Counted from the first letter of the stretch, positions 33,639 through 43,041 are shown. The stretch: DNA of 64,000 bases from Proteiniphilum sp. UBA5384 (GCF_002410825.1 NZ_DHOS01000052.1:1-64000); one strand, 5' to 3'. The notes: generated from the sequence alone by a model not told the origin. Numbers and translations: made by a program.

Positions 33639-33837
33639 ATGAAAGTAATTAGTTCGGCGGAATTACGCAATAATATGGAAAAATATCCGGATACTGCCAG
33701 GACTAAAACGGTAATTATCCAAAGAGGGGAGATCCGAAACGTTTGAACTGACAAGACAGAATGATCTGCCGGAAGATTTCCACAGGGCCATTTCAATGGA
33801 TGAAACGCATTTCAATATCTGTCAAAGTAATAAATAA
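33639..33837 (+). pseudogene. Remnant of a Phd/YefM-type antitoxin gene
   Basis: The first frame (33639-33746) reads MKVISSAELRNNMEKYPDTARTKTVIIQRGEIRNV and stops. Reading on from 33736 in another frame gives ETFELTRQNDLPEDFHRAISMDETHF and a stop at 33835-33837. Joined by a one-base shift near 33731-33738, they form a small antitoxin of a kind common in Bacteroidota (MKVISSAEFRNN...VIIQRG...TFEL). The C-terminal part that would bind a toxin is also lost (ends NICQSNK), and no toxin gene follows. Probably a dead fragment of a toxin-antitoxin module. Confidence 0.65.
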
Positions 33838-33984
33838 TCAAAATTTGTATCATTCTTTGTTACCATACTATCTTCCCGAAAAGCTCGGTAATTTTTTCTC
33901 GCAAAGAAGTATCGTCAGCCGCAGGGCGATATCCTTGAATGGTATTTATACCGCAAGAGTGTGTAGTAATAAGCAAAATATCCC

Positions 33985-33992
33985 TACTTTTG
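33985..33992 (+). promoter_or_regulatory. Possible -7 element of the flippase gene
   Basis: TACTTTTG fits TAnnTTTG, 22 bases before the flippase start at 34014; no matching -33 box is obvious. The rest of 33459-34013 holds the GH76 terminator and the antitoxin remnant. Confidence 0.4.
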
Positions 33993-34013
33993 TCGGGTGA
34001 AATAAACATTGAG

Positions 34014-35462
34014 ATGGCCGATTCCACACTGAAGAAAAAAACAACCCGTTCTCTTTTCTGGAGCTTTGTCGATAAATTTGGGCAACAGATACTCAACTTT
34101 GTGAGCATGCTTGTGTTGATGAACATTGTCACTCCGGATGCGTATGGGCTGATCGGGTCGCTGGCGGTGTTTACGGCATTCTCCACAATACTGATCGATA
34201 GCGGTTTCGGGAGAACACTACTGAATAAGAAGAATATAACGGATGTAGATTATTCTTCTGTGTTTTATTTCAATATTTCGTTGGCTTTGCTCCTCTACCT
34301 CATTCTTTTTTTTATAACTCCCTTTCTGGGAATAGTATTCAATACTCCCGAGATTGTGTCGATTGCCAGAGTTATGTTTCTTTCAATAATTTGTAATGCA
34401 TTTGGACTGATTCCTCAAACGATTATGACATTGAGGGCAGATTTCAAAGGTATAACAAAAATTAATTTATTTGCCATGCTTCTTGCTAACATAATTGCCA
34501 TCGTGATGGCAATAAATGGCTATGGAGTGTGGGCGTTGGTGGCGCAAATCCTTTTGCTTGCAGTGCTGCGGAGTCTCTTTTTATGGCTTTATACTCGTTG
34601 GCACCCCCGGATAATCTTCAGCGGCCAGAAGTTGAGAAGCTTTTTCGCTTTCAGTAACAGACTTTTATGTTCTTCCATAATTTCCGGTATAACCAACAAT
34701 ATTTATCCAAGTTTGATTGCTGCATATTATCCCATGCAGCAGGTAGCCTATTTCAACCAGGCAAAAAAATATCAGGATATACCATTCCTTACCCTTTCCA
34801 ACACATTCCGTTCTGTGGCGATGCTCGTCTTATCGGAAATCAACGAAGACCGGGAGAGATTAGTCAGGGTGGTCAGTAAGCTTATCAAATCCATTGCCTT
34901 TCTCTCTTTCCCGATTGGACTTTTGATGGTCTTGTTAGGGGAGCCGTTGTTTTACCTGTTTTTTAAAGAGAAATGGCTTGCTTCCGTACCTTTTTTTCAG
35001 GTACTCACTTTTGCCGGGATGTTATCTCCATTTGTTTTTATTTTCAATGAGTTGTTCATCGCGAAAGAAAGGTCTGCCTTTTTTCTGGGACTTGAGATTG
35101 TGAAGGGAGTAGTTCTGATTCTGTTAATTGTACTTCTCTTTCCGAAAGGTATTATGGCTCTGGCTGTCAGTTGGATTGTTTATATGGTCATCACGTTGTC
35201 TATTTCTGTTTTTTTGTCGGGACGTCTTATCGGTTACAGCCTTTCCCATTTTCTGAGGGATACGTCGCCTTACCTGCTCACTGCCCTTGTATCTGTGGGG
35301 GCTGCCTATTTTACCACGTTAGCCCTTCATCACACTTTGCTCTATATCACAGTCAAATTTTTTATTGCTTCTGTTTTGTATCTCCTTATATGCAAAGGAC
35401 TAAAATTGGAAATGTTGAAAGAGATTGAGGATTGGTTTGCCGTTTTTAAACGGAAGAAGTAA
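34014..35462 (+). CDS. Wzx-like polysaccharide flippase (MOP/PST family)
   Basis: 482 residues from ATG at 34014 (the frame opens earlier without a sensible start). About twelve to fourteen membrane helices; the start KTTRSLFWSFVDKFGQQILNFVSMLVLMNIVTPDAYGLIG is typical of the PST branch. It should flip lipid-linked oligosaccharide repeat units across the inner membrane. It stands next to two glycosyltransferase genes on the opposite strand, and more transferase genes lie at 20-23 kb, so a surface polysaccharide locus may have been split by the GH76 locus. Confidence 0.88.
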   Translation: MADSTLKKKTTRSLFWSFVDKFGQQILNFVSMLVLMNIVTPDAYGLIGSLAVFTAFSTILIDSGFGRTLLNKKNITDVDYSSVFYFNISLALLLYLILFFITPFLGIVFNTPEIVSIARVMFLSIICNAFGLIPQTIMTLRADFKGITKINLFAMLLANIIAIVMAINGYGVWALVAQILLLAVLRSLFLWLYTRWHPRIIFSGQKLRSFFAFSNRLLCSSIISGITNNIYPSLIAAYYPMQQVAYFNQAKKYQDIPFLTLSNTFRSVAMLVLSEINEDRERLVRVVSKLIKSIAFLSFPIGLLMVLLGEPLFYLFFKEKWLASVPFFQVLTFAGMLSPFVFIFNELFIAKERSAFFLGLEIVKGVVLILLIVLLFPKGIMALAVSWIVYMVITLSISVFLSGRLIGYSLSHFLRDTSPYLLTALVSVGAAYFTTLALHHTLLYITVKFFIASVLYLLICKGLKLEMLKEIEDWFAVFKRKK

Positions 35463-35636
35463 AAGTTTCTTTTAATGGCTGTTGATATCAAATCTGTCAA
35501 ATCTGTCAAATGCTGCCAATACTGAATTTGTAATTTTATACCTCATTTTGTTCCGTAGCTATTTCCGGTAGAAGCCGAAATCCCCTTAAGGACCCGGTAT
35601 GCCCTGAATGGCCCAATCGGGTAAGTTCTTCTTAAT

Positions 35637-36776
35637 TCATAAAGTCTTTTGTACAAAATCATCTACCGTATGAGTAGTCATATATCTATTCCCGTTTATA
35701 GAAAGAAAAGTATTCCTGTTTTTTATAAAATCGGCAATACTTTCCGGTGAATTATCTTTTATCCGATAACCTAAACGATATCTTTTGACTAGTTTCCCGA
35801 TAAATTTTTCATTGGGTACAACAATGGGCTTTTGGAAGTTTGCGGCGTATCCAATGATTCCACTGCTGTAAGCTGTATTGTAGTATGGAGCTACAATTAC
35901 CGAGCAGGCTTCACATAATGAAGAGAGAAAAGAGGGTGGACAAAATTCATCGAAAACAAGAATTTGGGCCTTATTTTTTAAGGCATCCGTCAAATGGTAA
36001 AATTTCTCTTTTATATCGTTATTCACTTTGCCGGCGAAAATAAAGCAACAATCTTTCACTTCATCATGAGAGAGTAAAGAAATGGCATGCAGGATATTTA
36101 AAGTACCTTTTCGGTAGCTCATCGAACCAAAATGAAGGAAAATCTTTTTTCCGTCTTCTATGCCAAGACTCTCTTTTAAATTTTTATCGTTTTCTTTGTC
36201 AACAGTAAGAGGAAGATAGGGATCAGGCAGATAGTGAAACTTCTTCGTCTTGAACTTCTTGTTCATATAGGTTGCTGCTACAGGGTCATTGAGCAAAAAA
36301 AGATGTTTGTATTTTTTAATAGGGATAACAGAAAGCAATGTCAGGGCATCTTTCACCCGAGCAACTGTTTTTTTCGATTGCCATTCATACAAGTATATAT
36401 AATAAATGATCCCTGAAATGGTTGATCCTGATCTGAAGAAAAGAGGCAACCATGGCATATATTCGGCAATACTGATGAAAAAGGTATCATCTACCTTATA
36501 TTTTTTTGCAAGTTTAGAGGCAATGCCAACCAAGCCAGAAATGCGTGCTATTTTATGTTTAGAATGCAAGGATTGAATTTGCCGATGGTCCAAGAATAGA
36601 AAAGTAATATTATCGGCTTCACGCCAAATATAGTTTTTTTTCATTTCTTCAAATTCTTCTGATACGGCAAAATAGTACTGTGTACCGGAATTCTTTATGG
36701 CTCCTTCATGCAAATGATGGATATATTCCAGTCGATGTCCGGAGAGAAATGGTTCAAAGATGAGAATTTTCCGCAT
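35637..36776 (-). CDS. GT-B glycosyltransferase (family 4-like)
   Basis: 379 residues. The start ILIFEPFLSGHRLEYIHHL and the middle KIFLHFGSMSYRKGTLNILHAISLL (donor-domain start) are typical of GT-B transferases; near residues 295-330 it has ACSVIVAPYYNTAYSSGIIGYAANFQKPIVVPNEKFIGKLV, a variant of the E-x7-E region in which the first Glu is not obvious. Gene likely acts in surface glycan assembly with the GT2 gene 21 bases upstream. 174 bases of convergent intergenic DNA follow, with a short direct repeat AAATCTGTC at about 35489-35510. Confidence 0.82.
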   Translation of the reverse strand: MRKILIFEPFLSGHRLEYIHHLHEGAIKNSGTQYYFAVSEEFEEMKKNYIWREADNITFLFLDHRQIQSLHSKHKIARISGLVGIASKLAKKYKVDDTFFISIAEYMPWLPLFFRSGSTISGIIYYIYLYEWQSKKTVARVKDALTLLSVIPIKKYKHLFLLNDPVAATYMNKKFKTKKFHYLPDPYLPLTVDKENDKNLKESLGIEDGKKIFLHFGSMSYRKGTLNILHAISLLSHDEVKDCCFIFAGKVNNDIKEKFYHLTDALKNKAQILVFDEFCPPSFLSSLCEACSVIVAPYYNTAYSSGIIGYAANFQKPIVVPNEKFIGKLVKRYRLGYRIKDNSPESIADFIKNRNTFLSINGNRYMTTHTVDDFVQKTL

Positions 36777-36797
36777 AAGAGATCTTTCTCCAGTTTT

Positions 36798-37700
36798 TTA
36801 TTTGTATACAAGACTGAAATGTCGGTTCACCCTCCGTTTCACTTTTGCCCAAAATGAATTGGTTTTCCCATAATATCTTTCGATAGCTTTTCGTGCGTCT
36901 TTGCACTCTTCTATTTCTGAAATGCCGATCGATAGTTTTTGAGTGTATAGATGTGTGGCGAAAATATCCTGGGAACCGCTGTGTGTACCGCTACCGTCAA
37001 ACCCGATATTCTTTACCAACGATCTCCCGGCATTGACTGAAAGCATATCTTTCAGAAATAGTGAAGCATTCCAGCGAATAGCCCATGAATTGTTTTGTCC
37101 TTTCACCTGCCGTCGGAGCATTCGCGTGTAAGGGTATTTACCGTTAAAATCAAATGTTCGGGAAAGTTTTCTGCTTTTGATTTCATTCAATAAGGCTTTC
37201 CCATCGGAATTAAACTCTTGCCATGCCCTTTTCCACGTTGCCCACCCCCAACTTCCGGCCCATTTTATCAGAAAAGCGTCCGGCAGTTCCGGCAGGGGAT
37301 AGCAATACCCGTGTATATGCCCGATCCTGTTTTCGTTCTCAAACATATCAAGGGCTTCATTCATGAATGTAAGAAAATAGGGGGAGGTCACTAAATCATC
37401 TTCCATTACGATAACTTTTCCGTATTCTTCTATCACCTTGGTAACACCCCCAATAATGTTATTTGCCAATCCCTGGTTATCGTTGTTCTCGATAATGTGA
37501 ACTTTTCGGAATCCATCAATGGCATGAATGATTTTGCGTACCTCTTTTACATCCTTTGCATCTACCTCGTCTTTACATCCGTCTGAAAATACGAACAACT
37601 CGCTCTCCTTGCAAAGTTTATTTTCAAGGAGGGCGCTTAGCGTTTTCTGCGTGTGGAGAGGACGATTATAAGTAAATAACAGGACGGGGGATAGGGACAT
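36798..37700 (-). CDS. Family 2 glycosyltransferase (GnT-I-like)
   Basis: 300 residues. GT-A fold: VLLFTYNRPLHTQKTLSALL, FVFSDGCKDE and VIVMEDDLVTSPYFLTFMNEAL, where the EDD triplet is the metal-binding DxD equivalent seen in eukaryotic GnT-I and its bacterial relatives. The WAGSWGWATWKRAW segment is conserved in this sub-family. C-terminus has a basic amphipathic helix (FWAKVKRRVNRHFSLVYK) that could touch the membrane. Donor and acceptor unknown. Starts a likely two-gene unit with the GT-B gene. Confidence 0.87.
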   Translation of the reverse strand: MSLSPVLLFTYNRPLHTQKTLSALLENKLCKESELFVFSDGCKDEVDAKDVKEVRKIIHAIDGFRKVHIIENNDNQGLANNIIGGVTKVIEEYGKVIVMEDDLVTSPYFLTFMNEALDMFENENRIGHIHGYCYPLPELPDAFLIKWAGSWGWATWKRAWQEFNSDGKALLNEIKSRKLSRTFDFNGKYPYTRMLRRQVKGQNNSWAIRWNASLFLKDMLSVNAGRSLVKNIGFDGSGTHSGSQDIFATHLYTQKLSIGISEIEECKDARKAIERYYGKTNSFWAKVKRRVNRHFSLVYK

Positions 37701-37711
37701 TGGTCTGCAAT

Positions 37712-38536
37712 TTAAAAATCGGTTTTAGAGGATAATATATTCCGCCGTAGTACCTGTAGCGATACCTGTTTGCCCACCTTTATACCTTTTTGTGTGAGCT
37801 GTTCCTCTACCGTCCGGTAAGCCAGCTCGGGATTGTTATTATCGCCGCTGAGGTGGCATAGCCAGATATTCCGGAGGTCGGACGAGTAGTTATTGGCCAG
37901 GAACTCGGCAGTCTGCCGGTTGCTCAGGTGTCCCGATCCGGAACAGATACGTTGTTTCAAATGATAGGGATAACGGCCGTTGTTGAGCATTTCTTCATCG
38001 TAATTGGTCTCGATGACGAGGTGATTGGCTTTGCAGATATAATAGGCCACTTCGTCGGTAATGCAGCCCACGTCGGTGGCCAGGGTAAACCTATGGTTGC
38101 CGAACCGGATAAAATAACCGGAATTGTCCACACTGTCGTGGGGTACGTCGAAAGCGGTGATCTGGAAATCCTCAATCTGAAACGGTTTACCTTTCTCGAT
38201 ATATTGGGTGGATCCGTTGAGACTGTTACGGATAAGCGGGTGGTTGATAATCGCCCGGTGCACCTCGCGGGTGGCATAGACCGGGATATGCAGTTTTTCC
38301 CCGAGGTAACCCACCGATTTGATATGGTCGTAATGGTCGTGTGTGACCAAAATAGCCATGATCGACGAGAGCTCTATACCGTACTGTGCGAGCCGCTTCT
38401 TGATGACGCGCGGCCCTATGCCGGCGTCGATCAGGATACCCCAACGGGAATTCCCCAGATAGTAGCTGTTGCCGCAACTGCCGCTGCTCAGGCTGAAGAA
38501 ACAAATTCGTTCCGATGGAAAAAGTTCGTATTGCAT
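37712..38536 (-). CDS. MBL-fold metallohydrolase (YycJ/WalJ-like)
   Basis: 274 residues. The metallo-beta-lactamase fold begins FFSLSSGSCGNSYYLGN, followed by the zinc motif THDHYDHIKSVGYL (HxHxDH) near residues 65-75, then VPHDSVDNSGYFI, LATDVG (bridging Asp) and LCHLSGDNNN (C-terminal His). This pattern is the YycJ/VicX branch, which includes 5'-to-3' exonuclease-like enzymes. Two bases lie between the peptidase stop (38539) and this gene, so it belongs to the nitronate monooxygenase-peptidase unit. Confidence 0.9.
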   Translation of the reverse strand: MQYELFPSERICFFSLSSGSCGNSYYLGNSRWGILIDAGIGPRVIKKRLAQYGIELSSIMAILVTHDHYDHIKSVGYLGEKLHIPVYATREVHRAIINHPLIRNSLNGSTQYIEKGKPFQIEDFQITAFDVPHDSVDNSGYFIRFGNHRFTLATDVGCITDEVAYYICKANHLVIETNYDEEMLNNGRYPYHLKQRICSGSGHLSNRQTAEFLANNYSSDLRNIWLCHLSGDNNNPELAYRTVEEQLTQKGIKVGKQVSLQVLRRNILSSKTDF

Positions 38537-38538
38537 GG

Positions 38539-40692
38539 CTAATCGATAAAATCTTCAAAATAACGGGTTATATGCGCATGTAGATGCACCCGGTCAGCTC
38601 CCATCATATTGTGTCCGTGGCCGGGGTAGACAAAGAAATCGGGGTGTGTGCCCGCCCTGATACATGCTTTCAGGAATTGCAGGCTGTGCTGCATCACCAC
38701 AGTGGGATCTTCGTCGCCATGGATGATGAGCAGGCGGTCTTTCAATTGACCGGCTTTGGGTAAGAGGCTGCTTTCGGCATACCCTTCCGGATTTTCATCC
38801 GGTTCATCCATATAGCGTTCGCCATACATCACCTCATAATATTTCCAGTCGATCACCGGTCCTCCGGCCACACCCACCCTGAAGAGGCCGGGATAGCGGA
38901 GCAACAGGTTGATGGTCATGAAACCGCCATAACTCCAGCCGTGTATTCCCATCCTGTCCCTGTCCACATAGGGGAGGGAGTGCAGGAATTCCACCCCTTT
39001 CCTCTGGTCTTTGGCCTCTTCCACGCCCAGTTGGCGGTGCGTCACCTGCTCAAAGGCAGCGCCCCTGTAAGAAGTGCCGCGGTTATCCATTACGAACACC
39101 AGGTATCCTTTTTGCGCCATGTAGGTCTCCCATCCGCCGGAGCCATATCGCCAGCGATTGCTTACCATCTGGGAATGAGGGCCTCCATATACATAGACCG
39201 CCACGGGATATTTTTTAGAAGCATCGAAACCGGCCGGTTTCACCAACCGGTAGTAGAGGTCGGTACTGCCGTCCGCCGCCTTGATGGTGCCCGGTTCCAC
39301 AGAAGGCATCTCAATGCCTTCATAGGGGTTGTCTGCCGCCGCCAGGAGGGTGGATTTTCCTTTGCGGGTGTCTATGAGCCGGAGTTCTCCCGGATTATCG
39401 TGCGCCGAGAACCGGTCGGTGAGGTATCTTCCCGAGTGGCTTATGGCTCCCGAATGGATGCCCGGTTGAGTGCTGAGATGCGTGGTCTTGCCGTTCTTCA
39501 GCTCCACGCTGTAGAGATGCCGTTCCATCGGCGTGGGGTCGGTCGATACAAAATAGAGGTTTTCTCCTTTCTTGTCGATGCCGATGATATCGGTCACTTC
39601 CCAATCTCCCCGGGTGAGTTGACGGTTCAGTTTTCCCGACCGGTCGTAGAGATAGAGGTGGTTAAAGCCGTCCCTCCTGCTCTGCCAGATGAATTGGTCT
39701 CCCTTGCTGTCGGTAAAGAGTACGGGGTGTTCCGGTTCCACATACCAGGGATTGATCTCTTCGAACAAAGTCCGGTCGAAATCGCCGGAGGCAGCATGGT
39801 AGCGGTTCAGCTTCATATGGTTTTGTCTGCGGTTCAGCTCGGCAACATAGATAGACGATGCATCCGGGTTCCATGCAATGTTGGTGAGATAATGTTCATC
39901 CGGTGTGCCCGTTTTCAGATAGATAGTCTCACCGGTAGTGGTGTCATAGATGCCGATGGTCACATGGTGGCTTTTCATTCCTGCCATTGGATATTTGACA
40001 GGTTTTGCTTCTGCCGTCCGTTTTGAAATATCCACCAGTGGATAGTTGGTCACCATGGTCTCATCCATACGGTAGAAAGCCAGTTTCTTGCCGTCGGGCG
40101 ACCAGAATATGCCGCCGTCGATGCCGAATTCGTTGCGGTGTACCGCTTGTCCGCACACAATACCCGGGTCCTCTTCCCGGGTGACGGTCCTCTCTTCACC
40201 ATCCCGGTTCCTGATGAAGAGATTGTTCCCGATGGTATAAGCCAGATAGTGGTTGTCAGGAGAGAGTAGATGGTTTTCGCTATTATCGGGGAAATTGAAA
40301 AAAGTCTCCAATCCCATTTTCTCCGTATTAAACAGTCCTGCGCCTTTTGTTGTAAATACCCGTATCACCGGGTTACCATCGGAGGGAAAGGAAAGATATT
40401 TTACGTGCCCGGGTTGATTGGCAGACTTTCCCTTTATGCCGAGCTGATCAAAGATGAGAAACAGTTGCCTGTTATCCGGGTTTGCGAGGTCTTCCACAAT
40501 CCATACAGAGTCGTTGCGCAATACTATCAGCCGGTCGCCATACCATTGAAACTGTGTGGGAATCCGAGGGGTGAAACGGGTATACTCTTTCCCGCCCGGA
40601 ATCAACTCTTCCAGCGTAAATTGTCTGATCTCCTGTGCTGCAAGCGTTGCAGTAAAAAGGGATATCAGAATAAAGAGAAAATGTTTATTCAT
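38539..40692 (-). CDS. S9 family dipeptidyl peptidase IV-like protein
   Basis: 717 residues with a signal peptide ending at LAAQE. Residues about 30-480 are the DPP IV-type propeller (GIFWSPDGKKLAFYRMDETMV contains the Glu-rich substrate-recognition region). The alpha/beta-hydrolase domain carries the triad: Ser in GWSYGG (about 590), Asp in HGDEDPTV and His in GHGHNM. It removes N-terminal X-Pro dipeptides in the periplasm or at the surface, for peptide nutrition. Start overlaps the previous gene's stop by four bases (ATGA). Confidence 0.93.
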   Translation of the reverse strand: MNKHFLFILISLFTATLAAQEIRQFTLEELIPGGKEYTRFTPRIPTQFQWYGDRLIVLRNDSVWIVEDLANPDNRQLFLIFDQLGIKGKSANQPGHVKYLSFPSDGNPVIRVFTTKGAGLFNTEKMGLETFFNFPDNSENHLLSPDNHYLAYTIGNNLFIRNRDGEERTVTREEDPGIVCGQAVHRNEFGIDGGIFWSPDGKKLAFYRMDETMVTNYPLVDISKRTAEAKPVKYPMAGMKSHHVTIGIYDTTTGETIYLKTGTPDEHYLTNIAWNPDASSIYVAELNRRQNHMKLNRYHAASGDFDRTLFEEINPWYVEPEHPVLFTDSKGDQFIWQSRRDGFNHLYLYDRSGKLNRQLTRGDWEVTDIIGIDKKGENLYFVSTDPTPMERHLYSVELKNGKTTHLSTQPGIHSGAISHSGRYLTDRFSAHDNPGELRLIDTRKGKSTLLAAADNPYEGIEMPSVEPGTIKAADGSTDLYYRLVKPAGFDASKKYPVAVYVYGGPHSQMVSNRWRYGSGGWETYMAQKGYLVFVMDNRGTSYRGAAFEQVTHRQLGVEEAKDQRKGVEFLHSLPYVDRDRMGIHGWSYGGFMTINLLLRYPGLFRVGVAGGPVIDWKYYEVMYGERYMDEPDENPEGYAESSLLPKAGQLKDRLLIIHGDEDPTVVMQHSLQFLKACIRAGTHPDFFVYPGHGHNMMGADRVHLHAHITRYFEDFID

Positions 40693-41633
40693 AATGCAGA
40701 AAGTCGCCGTACTGTTTTGTGAAACCCCTCCATAATTTGTTTTACTACTTCCGCAGCCGGAAGAACCTCTTTTATATGCGAGGCGATCTGCCCGATTTCC
40801 AGCTCTCCTTCTGACAAATCTCCTTCGAAAATACCTTTTTTTGAACGGCCTCTACCTAATAGTTCGCGTAGTTCTTCGGTGGTAGCACCACGGTCTTCCA
40901 ATTGCTGCACCTGTTGGTAAAAATCGTTTTTTATCAATCGGGTGGGACTTACCTTTTTCAATGATAAAATGGTTTCACCCTCATTGAGTGAAATGCATCG
41001 TTGTTTAAAAGCATCACTGGCGGAACTCTCTTCAGTAAGTGCGAACCGGGTACCTACCTGTACTCCTTCGGCACCTAAGGCAAATGCGGCGGCCATTCCC
41101 TCGCCCGAAGCAATGCCCCCGGCGGCAATCAATGGCAGGTCTATAACTGCTCTTACCTGTGGAATTAATGTGAAAGTAGTGGTTTCTTCACGGCCATTAT
41201 GGCCTCCGGCTTCGAAGCCTTCGGCAACGACAGCGTCTACGCCAGCTTCAACACATTTGACGGCAAATCGGGAGCTGGAGACTACATGGGCCACTTTGAT
41301 ACCCTCGGCTTTAAGCTTTGCAGTCCATGTTTTAGGGTTACCGGCCGAAGTAAAGACGACCGGCACCTTTTCATCAAGGATAATCTGCATGATCTCCTCA
41401 ATCTGCGGATACATTAACGGTACGTTTACCCCGAATGGGTTGCCGGTGGCCGCTTTGCATTTGCGAATATGTTCGCGTAACGTGTCGGGATGCATCGATC
41501 CCGCACCAATCAGTCCCAGCCCTCCGGCATTGCTCACTGCAGCAGCTAACTTCCAGCCACTGCACCATACCATCCCTGCCTGGATAACAGGGACGCGAAT
41601 GCCAAAAAGGGCCGATATCCGGTTTATATTCAT
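40689..41633 (-). CDS. Nitronate monooxygenase / FabK-like flavoprotein
   Basis: 314 residues. Start is ATG at 41633 (MNINRISALFG); the longer frame would run antisense into purD. TIM-barrel FMN enzyme: PVIQAGMVWCSGWKLAAAVSNAGGLGLIGAG, then VVAEGFEAGGHNGRE with the His-Asn-Gly region, IAAGGIASGEGMAAAFALGAEGVQVGTRF (phosphate loop for FMN). The AGGHNG motif occurs in both nitronate monooxygenases and FabK-type enoyl-ACP reductases, so the reaction cannot be fixed. An adjacent -7 element TATCTTTG is at 41662-41669 (minus). Confidence 0.87.
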   Translation of the reverse strand: MNINRISALFGIRVPVIQAGMVWCSGWKLAAAVSNAGGLGLIGAGSMHPDTLREHIRKCKAATGNPFGVNVPLMYPQIEEIMQIILDEKVPVVFTSAGNPKTWTAKLKAEGIKVAHVVSSSRFAVKCVEAGVDAVVAEGFEAGGHNGREETTTFTLIPQVRAVIDLPLIAAGGIASGEGMAAAFALGAEGVQVGTRFALTEESSASDAFKQRCISLNEGETILSLKKVSPTRLIKNDFYQQVQQLEDRGATTEELRELLGRGRSKKGIFEGDLSEGELEIGQIASHIKEVLPAAEVVKQIMEGFHKTVRRLSAL

Positions 41634-41661
41634 GTCTAATATATTTTGTTGCTTGAAACTA

Positions 41662-41669
41662 CAAAGATA
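41662..41669 (-). promoter_or_regulatory. Probable -7 element of the nitronate monooxygenase operon
   Basis: Minus-strand TATCTTTG matches TAnnTTTG, 28 bases before the start codon. The -33 box is not evident. Confidence 0.45.
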
Positions 41670-41722
41670 ATAACCTCTTGAGGATTTTACCCCATTGTCG
41701 TGGAACAAAGTCATTTTTTTAG

Positions 41723-41730
41723 TAGCTTTG
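41723..41730 (+). promoter_or_regulatory. Probable -7 element of purD
   Basis: TAGCTTTG matches TAnnTTTG, 26 bases before the purD ATG; no clear TTTG at -33. It is back to back with the minus-strand element at 41662. Confidence 0.45.
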
Positions 41731-41756
41731 CGGTTTAAATCGGTAATTTTAAATAT

Positions 41757-43028
41757 ATGAACGTTCTTCTTCTTGGTTCCGGTGGGCGCGAGCATGCGTT
41801 GGCCTGGGGAATTCGAAAAAGCAGGTATTTGAATAATCTCTATATTGCTCCCGGGAATGCCGGCACAGCGGCGGTGGGGACCAATGTGCCTGTCGGAGTG
41901 GCTGACTTTGGGGCAATAAAACAGTTTTCGCTTGACCATGATATCGATATGGTTGTTGTAGGTCCTGAAGTGCCTCTGGTGGAGGGTATATATGACTATT
42001 TCCACGAGGATGAGGATATCTGCCATATTGCCGTGATCGGTCCCTCGGGAAAAGGGGCGCAATTAGAAGGGAGCAAGGATTTTGCGAAACGCTTCATGGA
42101 AAGTTATCATATTCCTACTGCCCGTTTTACGACGGTAACTCTCGATAACGTGGCGGAAGGGAATGCTTTCCTCGACTCGCTTGCCGCACCTTATGTGTTG
42201 AAAGCCGATGGATTGGCTTCCGGCAAGGGAGTGCTGATCGTGGATGACCTCAATGAGGCGAAGCGGCTGCTTTGGGAGATGCTCAACGGGAAGTTCGGTG
42301 CGGCAAGTAACAGGGTGGTAATAGAGGAATTCCTTTCAGGGATCGAGTGTTCGGTATTTGTCCTGACGGATGGGAAATCCTATAAGATCTTACCTGTAGC
42401 AAAAGACTATAAACGTATAGGAGAAGGTGACACCGGCTTGAATACAGGCGGGATGGGTGCTGTATCGCCCGTACCTTTTGCCGATGAGGTATTTATGGAG
42501 AAAGTACGTAACCGTATTGTAGAGCCGACAATCGAAGGGTTACGCAACGAAAAGATAGAGTACAAGGGTTTTATCTTCCTGGGATTGATCAATGTGGGAG
42601 GTGAGCCGAAAGTGATTGAGTACAATGTCCGTATGGGTGACCCTGAGACGGAGGTTGTTATACCCCTGGTCAGGTCGGATCTTCTGGAGTTATTGACTGC
42701 CGTTGCCACAGAGACGCTGGACGAAAAAATATTGGAGACAGACGACCGTTATGCCGTTACAGTGATGATGGTCTCCGGAGGCTATCCCGGAGAATATGAA
42801 AAAGGAAAAGTGATCGGGGGGTTGGATATGGTGCAGGACAGTATCGTTTTCCATGCCGGCACAAAAGAAGAGGGAGGTAAAATAGTCACATCCGGCGGCC
42901 GGGTACTTTCGGTTACCTCTTACGGCAGAACGATGGACGAAGCGCTGGATACATCTTACAGGAATATTGCCGGAATCAGTTTTGAAAATAGTTATTGTAG
43001 AAAAGATATAGGCTTCGATTTGCATTAA
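41757..43028 (+). CDS. purD: Phosphoribosylamine-glycine ligase (GAR synthetase)
   Basis: 423 residues, full length. Second step of purine synthesis: phosphoribosylamine plus glycine plus ATP gives GAR. Seen: MNVLLLGSGGREHALAW (N domain), GPEVPLVEGIYDYF, YVLKADGLASGKGVLI (ATP-grasp), TGGMGAVSPVPFAD and NVRMGDPETEVVIPLV, with the Glu/Asn metal ligands. The last gene-specific part ends FENSYCRKDIGFDLH. Cytoplasmic. It is followed after 13 bases by a membrane protein gene on the same strand. Confidence 0.97.
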   Translation: MNVLLLGSGGREHALAWGIRKSRYLNNLYIAPGNAGTAAVGTNVPVGVADFGAIKQFSLDHDIDMVVVGPEVPLVEGIYDYFHEDEDICHIAVIGPSGKGAQLEGSKDFAKRFMESYHIPTARFTTVTLDNVAEGNAFLDSLAAPYVLKADGLASGKGVLIVDDLNEAKRLLWEMLNGKFGAASNRVVIEEFLSGIECSVFVLTDGKSYKILPVAKDYKRIGEGDTGLNTGGMGAVSPVPFADEVFMEKVRNRIVEPTIEGLRNEKIEYKGFIFLGLINVGGEPKVIEYNVRMGDPETEVVIPLVRSDLLELLTAVATETLDEKILETDDRYAVTVMMVSGGYPGEYEKGKVIGGLDMVQDSIVFHAGTKEEGGKIVTSGGRVLSVTSYGRTMDEALDTSYRNIAGISFENSYCRKDIGFDLH

Positions 43029-43041
43029 ATAAGAATACCTC

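Noticed and set aside
35489..35510. Short direct repeat AAATCTGTCAAATCTGTC as an attachment site or CRISPR-like element
   Set aside because: Just two 9-base copies, no integrase, no spacers and no inverted copies nearby.
38941..40026. 361-codon open frame on the plus strand opposite the DPP IV-like gene
   Set aside because: It is a shadow of the peptidase gene in a GC-rich stretch; no recognisable protein motifs and no promoter.
41634..42062. Long N-terminal extension of the nitronate monooxygenase-like protein
   Set aside because: It runs antisense through purD and its promoter; ATG at 41633 gives a normal family start.
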